From positions 186,001 through 250,000 of the forward strand of contig DATJED010000023.1 of assembly GCA_035496935.1 (NCBI GenBank): a stretch of DNA of 64,000 bases, given 5' to 3'. A program made the translations under genes and the position numbers. The stretch comes from Pseudopedobacter sp035496935. GTDB taxonomy: Bacteria > Bacteroidota > Bacteroidia > Sphingobacteriales > Sphingobacteriaceae. Of the stretch, positions 60,281 to 64,000 are shown in pieces; the stretch's first letter is position 1, and the number at the start of each line of letters is the position of its first letter. The notes below the pieces were generated by a model. That model did no database searches and was not told where the DNA came from. It saw nothing but the letters and a program-made list of their open reading frames with translations.

Positions 60281-61000
60281 TTAACTATCGTTTTTTTCTA
60301 AAAGTTTTAATAGAACTGCAAAATCTTTTGGATATTCTGCGGTAAAAGTTCTGCTTTCGTTTTCGGCAATTTTAAAAGTAACTTCACGGGAGTGTAATGC
60401 GAACCGTTTCATTATTGGCTGTTCCTCCTCATTTTTGCTGATACGATAATTTCTTTTAATTTTCGATAAAAAAGCTGGTTTACCACCGTACATTTCATCA
60501 CCTGTTATTGATGCCTTTTGGGTTGCTAGGTGAATCCTAATCTGATGCATACGGCCGGTTACAGGCCTGGCTTCAATCAATGTATAATGTTTAAAATAAA
60601 CTAGCGATTTAAAATAAGTGTCGGCTCTTTTGCCTTCGCTTTTGCTGATGAGCACATTTCCCTTTCCAATGTTTAAAATCGGAAGATCTACCAAAATATC
60701 GTTAAAACTATGTGTTCCGTCAACAATTGCGTGGTAAACTTTTTTAACTTCCCGGTGCTCAAATTGCATAGAAACAAACCTGTAAGTCTCTGGGTTTTTA
60801 GCGATAATCATAACGCCAGATGTTTCTTTATCTAAACGATGACAAATTTGTGCATCCTCATGGTACTGTTTTGCTAACCTTAACAAGTTAATATCTCCTC
60901 CTTCTCGCTCATCCAAAGATGCAATAAACGGTGGTTTATTTACCACAATTAGGTTCTCGTTTTCGAATATAATGAGGTCTTGGAGTTTCGGGATCTTCAT
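60281..61000 (-). CDS. RluA-family pseudouridine synthase
   Basis: 239 residues. Active-site Asp in HRLDKETSGVMIIAKN near 54-69, then RPVTGRMHQIRIHLA near 158-172. It converts uridine to pseudouridine in rRNA or tRNA. No N-terminal S4 domain is present. The -7 element TATCTTTG at 61006-61013 is 5 bases before ATG 61000, giving a very short leader. Confidence 0.9.
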   Translation of the reverse strand: MKIPKLQDLIIFENENLIVVNKPPFIASLDEREGGDINLLRLAKQYHEDAQICHRLDKETSGVMIIAKNPETYRFVSMQFEHREVKKVYHAIVDGTHSFNDILVDLPILNIGKGNVLISKSEGKRADTYFKSLVYFKHYTLIEARPVTGRMHQIRIHLATQKASITGDEMYGGKPAFLSKIKRNYRISKNEEEQPIMKRFALHSREVTFKIAENESRTFTAEYPKDFAVLLKLLEKNDS

Positions 61001-61005
61001 AATCG

Positions 61006-61013
61006 CAAAGATA
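61006..61013 (-). promoter_or_regulatory. -7 element TATCTTTG of the rluA-type gene
   Basis: Perfect TAnnTTTG on the minus strand, 5 bases upstream of the ATG. Confidence 0.45.
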
Positions 61014-61120
61014 AATTAAAAGCTTAGTTTTTGGGTATCTGAGTGAGATTGATTAATGCTTGTTTTTTTGTAAATCTTGTTTTCAGATGGCTAAAGCCAC
61101 CGATTAAGAGCGTACAAAAA

Positions 61121-61152
61121 CAAAAAGCAGGAACTTTTTAAAGAACCTGCTT
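61121..61152 (-). terminator. YceI gene terminator
   Basis: On the minus strand AGCAGG and CCTGCT with further inner pairs form a stem followed by TTTTTG, about 30 bases after the gene stop. Confidence 0.75.
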
Positions 61153-61184
61153 AATAAATTCAGAAAGCTTTTAAGCGTTGGCGT

Positions 61185-61724
61185 TTATGCTTGCACTTGT
61201 TTTACAAATTGTACGCTGGCACTTAATTTAATATCGTCACCAACAACAATCGCTCCCGCTTCGGTTACTGCGCTCCAAGTTAAGCCAAATTCTTTGCGGC
61301 TAATTTTTCCGGTAATCTCGAAACCTGCTTTTTCGTTATTATAAAAATCAGTAGCGGTGCCACCAAATTCCACATCAAATTTTATAGGTTTGGTGATGTC
61401 TTTAACGGTGATATCACCATTTAAGATGTAATCATCACCGTCTTTAACAAAAGATGTTGATTTGAATTTTATAGCAGGAAAGTTCTCAGCATCAAAAAAA
61501 TCTGCAGATTTTAAGTGATTGTCCCTGTCTGTTTGGTTGGTGTCAATGCTGTCTACAGCTATAGAAAAATCTATTTCAGCATCAGTAAAATCTTCATTTT
61601 CTGTAATTAGGCTCGCTTCAAAATTTTTAAATGTGCCTGTAACGGTTGATATTACTAAGTGTTTTACTTTAAACTGAATTTCTGAGTGCGTTGGATCTAA
61701 AATCCATTTACTTTGAGTTGCCAT
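61185..61724 (-). CDS. YceI-family lipid-binding protein
   Basis: 179 residues. WILDPTHSEIQFKVKHLVIS (7-26) and GDITVKDITKPIKFDVEFGG near 105-124 are typical. YceI proteins form a lipocalin-like barrel that binds polyisoprenoids. No signal peptide is seen here, so it is probably cytoplasmic, unlike E. coli YceI. A perfect TACCTTTG lies at 61753-61760. Confidence 0.9.
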   Translation of the reverse strand: MATQSKWILDPTHSEIQFKVKHLVISTVTGTFKNFEASLITENEDFTDAEIDFSIAVDSIDTNQTDRDNHLKSADFFDAENFPAIKFKSTSFVKDGDDYILNGDITVKDITKPIKFDVEFGGTATDFYNNEKAGFEITGKISRKEFGLTWSAVTEAGAIVVGDDIKLSASVQFVKQVQA

Positions 61725-61752
61725 GTTTTTATTTTTTGATTTAACGATGAAC

Positions 61753-61760
61753 CAAAGGTA
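61753..61760 (-). promoter_or_regulatory. -7 element TACCTTTG of the yceI-type gene
   Basis: Perfect TAnnTTTG on the minus strand, 28 bases upstream of ATG 61724. Confidence 0.4.
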
Positions 61761-61888
61761 ATAATTATATGTTTAAACATCTAATTTGATTAATAGATTT
61801 TTGTTAGTTTACATTGCAATGATGATTGCATAGGAGGATTGATGAGCGGACTAGAATATCAGCTTTCTAAATAGACAAATTCCAATGT

Positions 61889-62713
61889 CTATTCGATTAT
61901 TCTATTAAGGAATTTTTCTACCAAAGGAACAATTAAATCGCTTTCTTTAAAATCTGGTTTTAAAGTGGTTATTTCGCCGATATATTCTCCATGTCCGCCA
62001 GGAATTATGGCTAATTCAGAGTTTGTAATTTGCCTGTGGATTTCTAAGGTGTGTTCTATTGTGATTACATCTTTATCACCTACGATAATTAAAGTGGGTA
62101 CTTTTAATGATTTAATTTGATCCTCAGGTATATCTTTAAAATTAACCATTCTCTTTACATCCCTATCATGCATTATTTGTAATCCATTAGGATCTGAAGC
62201 TACTTGCAGATAAGCGTCTTTTAATTGTTGAGGCATATTGTTTAAACTCGCTTGTTCCATAAAGCTCCAAAACCATTCGGGAACTCCGTTACGTTTGGTA
62301 AGTGCAGAACCTAAAATAAGCTTGTTAACCATTTTAGGATGGCGAATTGCAATTTGTAGCGCAGTTGTTCCGCCATTGCTGAAACCGAAAAAATCAGCTT
62401 TATTAATGTTCAGATTTTTTAACAATGTGACAACGTCGTCGGCGTCTTGTTCAAAAGAAAGATCTGCGTTTCTGTCGCTTGTACGCCCGTGAGCCTGTAG
62501 TTCAACGGCAATTACTTTCCTGTTTTTTGCAAATAGTGGAATAGCCTTTTCAAAACTTGTTTGAATAGTTGAACCACCCCCGTGAATTAGCACCAAAGGG
62601 CGGGCTCGGTCATTTATTTCATTGTTAGGCAGGTAAATTTCATAGTACATCTGCATTCCGTTCACTTCGGAGAAGCCGTTGCTAAAGTTTAAATTGTCTG
62701 TTAATGTTTTCAT
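61889..62713 (-). CDS. Alpha/beta hydrolase
   Basis: 274 residues. Oxyanion-hole motif HGGGST (44-49), nucleophile S112 in GFSNGG, an Asp in VGDKD near 212-216 and H241 in PGGHGEY. It is a soluble hydrolase of the lactonase/esterase type; substrate unknown. It lies 70 bases downstream of the flavoprotein gene on the same strand and may be co-transcribed. Confidence 0.85.
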   Translation of the reverse strand: MKTLTDNLNFSNGFSEVNGMQMYYEIYLPNNEINDRARPLVLIHGGGSTIQTSFEKAIPLFAKNRKVIAVELQAHGRTSDRNADLSFEQDADDVVTLLKNLNINKADFFGFSNGGTTALQIAIRHPKMVNKLILGSALTKRNGVPEWFWSFMEQASLNNMPQQLKDAYLQVASDPNGLQIMHDRDVKRMVNFKDIPEDQIKSLKVPTLIIVGDKDVITIEHTLEIHRQITNSELAIIPGGHGEYIGEITTLKPDFKESDLIVPLVEKFLNRIIE

Positions 62714-62783
62714 TTCGATTTTATCTAATTTGCAAAAATTAAATTTAAGTTGAATTCTATCAATGCGATAAGAATCCGTATTT

Positions 62784-63944
62784 TTAGTGGTTAATGAAAA
62801 AATCCAACATTGTGGCTAATGCTTTTTCGCTGTGCATTCGTTCGCCGTTTTCAAGCGAATCTTGAGCGACTTTTGCGGCTCTTTTCCGCATTTTGGTCTC
62901 GTAAAAAGAGATTGCTTCTTGCAGATTATCAAATTTATCTGAGCTTAAATATTCACTTAGTTCTAAAGCATCAAGCATTGCCATATTTACACCTTCGCCG
63001 GCGAATGGTGGCATTACATGAGCGGCATCTCCAAGCATCGTTAAATTAGGTAAAGCTTCCCAGGTTTGGTCTAAGGGCATGCAATATATCGGACGTGGAA
63101 CAAAAGGTGTCGCCACATTTTCAAACAGTTCGTACCAAACACTGCTCCACTCTGCATATTCGTTTTTAAACCAGGCCAGCACCTGTGCTTTGTCAGAAAA
63201 ATTCAAAGCACTGTTTATTGCCCAATTTTCATCTGCTTTAAAGCTGATATAAAATCCAATTTCTCTATTGCCTTTTTGGCCCATTAGTATGTCTTTTCCG
63301 TTCCCGAAAGCCATGATTTTTCCGCCGTTAAGCAGTCCAGAAATCTGAGGTGCTGTGGTCTTTGCGTCGTAAATATTGCCTTCAAGCATGGTAATGCCAG
63401 AATAAAAAGGTTTGATGTTAGTGAGGTACGGACGGATTTTTGAGTTTGCTCCGTCGGCGCCAATTACAATATCTGCATAAACAGAATTTTTGTTTTTGAA
63501 ATGCAAGAGCCATCCTTCGCCATGTTTGTCCATCGAAATAAACTGACTATCCCAAACGAGGGTTTCAGCTTGTAAGGATTCCAACAAAATTTTTCTTAAT
63601 GCACCGCGATCTATTTCCGGACGGAAATATGGATTGCCAAAGTTTTCTTCCACTTTGATTTCATGATCGCTAAACCATACTGTCGCGTGTTCATCAACTA
63701 TCTTTTTTCTGTCGGCGCCGGGAAGAAAATTATTCTTAAACTCGTTTAACAAATTAGCTTTAGTTAAGGCTGCCAAACCCGATTCCTCATGCAAATCAAG
63801 CGGGGAACCTTGCACTCGGGCATTTTTATCCAAATCTCTTTCATATACTTTTACTTTAGCACCTTCAAGCTGTAAAAGTTTGGCTAATGTTAATCCTCCG
63901 GGACCACCGCCAACGATAGCGATTTCTTTATTGTGTAATTTCAT
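62784..63944 (-). CDS. TetX-like FAD-dependent monooxygenase
   Basis: 386 residues from ATG 63944, close to the 388 of TetX. FAD motifs: GGGPGG (12-17), the R43-containing ARVQGSPLDLH, and GDAAHVMPPFAGEGVN (305-320). Large stretches match TetX as I recall it, including the gap-free segment around 206-236. Residues reported to hold tetracycline differ: Q192 corresponds to E188, H234 to G230, R213 to K209, while M215 is kept. So it is a relative likely to hydroxylate another aromatic compound. The frame upstream of 63944 is ignored because of the -7 element. Confidence 0.82.
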   Translation of the reverse strand: MKLHNKEIAIVGGGPGGLTLAKLLQLEGAKVKVYERDLDKNARVQGSPLDLHEESGLAALTKANLLNEFKNNFLPGADRKKIVDEHATVWFSDHEIKVEENFGNPYFRPEIDRGALRKILLESLQAETLVWDSQFISMDKHGEGWLLHFKNKNSVYADIVIGADGANSKIRPYLTNIKPFYSGITMLEGNIYDAKTTAPQISGLLNGGKIMAFGNGKDILMGQKGNREIGFYISFKADENWAINSALNFSDKAQVLAWFKNEYAEWSSVWYELFENVATPFVPRPIYCMPLDQTWEALPNLTMLGDAAHVMPPFAGEGVNMAMLDALELSEYLSSDKFDNLQEAISFYETKMRKRAAKVAQDSLENGERMHSEKALATMLDFFINH

Positions 63945-63965
63945 AATTTGATATTTAATTAAGCA

Positions 63966-63973
63966 CAAAATTA
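63966..63973 (-). promoter_or_regulatory. -7 element TAATTTTG of the TetX-like gene
   Basis: Perfect TAnnTTTG on the minus strand, 21 bases upstream of ATG 63944. It overlaps the longer open frame's first codon (63968). Confidence 0.4.
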
Positions 63974-64000
63974 CTTTGAGTCCAGGGTAGAAAATTGTAT

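Noticed and set aside
61872..61891. TAGACA/TGTCTA hairpin near the hydrolase gene end
   Set aside because: Only six base pairs with no T-run, overlapping the gene's stop; too weak to call a terminator.

Overview
The window is chromosomal DNA of a Bacteroidota bacterium, most likely a Sphingobacteriaceae member close to Pedobacter. I infer this from gene content: gldA/F/G-type gliding ABC genes, a PorV/PorQ-family protein, an OmpA protein with PorE-like architecture, a DoxD-DoxA fusion, abundant sugar-degrading enzymes and lipoproteins. The DNA is AT-rich. Shine-Dalgarno sequences are mostly absent, and at least fourteen genes or operons are preceded by a perfect TAnnTTTG -7 element, the Bacteroidota sigma-factor consensus. 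No ribosomal RNA, CRISPR array, prophage or intact insertion sequence was seen.

Layout. 1-2982: tail of one gene, then a three-gene oxidative sugar pathway that looks like L-fucose catabolism (aldose dehydrogenase, lactonase, zinc dehydrogenase). 3199-5357: solitary vsr, a DGC-domain protein and trxB. 5771-8697: secreted GH20 hexosaminidase and a lipoprotein. 8946-11252 (minus): DoxDA, DsrE-like, DoxX and a small membrane protein, probably a sulfur/quinone redox operon. 11297-12237: cassette-like block carrying a VOC protein between attC-like palindromes, next to a broken small ORF. 12463-19649: PorE-like OmpA protein, queE, a LuxR-type regulator, a YhcH lipoprotein, fabG, a PL9-like pectate lyase and a SIMPL protein. 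19674-26369: a large membrane protein, a TRIC channel, a DivIC/FtsB-like protein, an M3 peptidase, a UbiA prenyltransferase and engB. 26486: tRNA-Leu(GAG). 26763-33935 (minus): a six-gene phosphorelay cluster with CheB, CheR and two large kinases but no other chemotaxis genes.

34154-40203: MarR regulator plus a complete fad operon (FadN, FadA, FadE types); its promoter is overlaid by two copies of one operator word. 40277-43485: HxlR regulator divergent from four redox genes, one of them strikingly GC-rich. 43854: tRNA-Lys(TTT). 44145-49543: small hypothetical proteins, a Gre-like protein, an HPF-like protein, an L,D-transpeptidase, a SemiSWEET, a PorV/PorQ-family protein. 49693-54169: tyrS, an Xre/RES toxin-antitoxin pair, a LuxE-like protein and a transglutaminase-like protein. 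54350-60207: gldA-like (short), gldF, gldG, dnaN, a DUF4397 lipoprotein and a DedA protein. 60281-63944 (minus): RluA-type pseudouridine synthase, YceI, an alpha/beta hydrolase and a TetX-like flavoprotein.

The most unusual material is non-coding. A ~110-bp REP-like element occurs twice with compensatory changes in its hairpins. A second short hairpin repeat occurs twice. Imperfect palindromes fill both larger gaps of the fad operon. The VOC gene sits in an integron-cassette-like setting.
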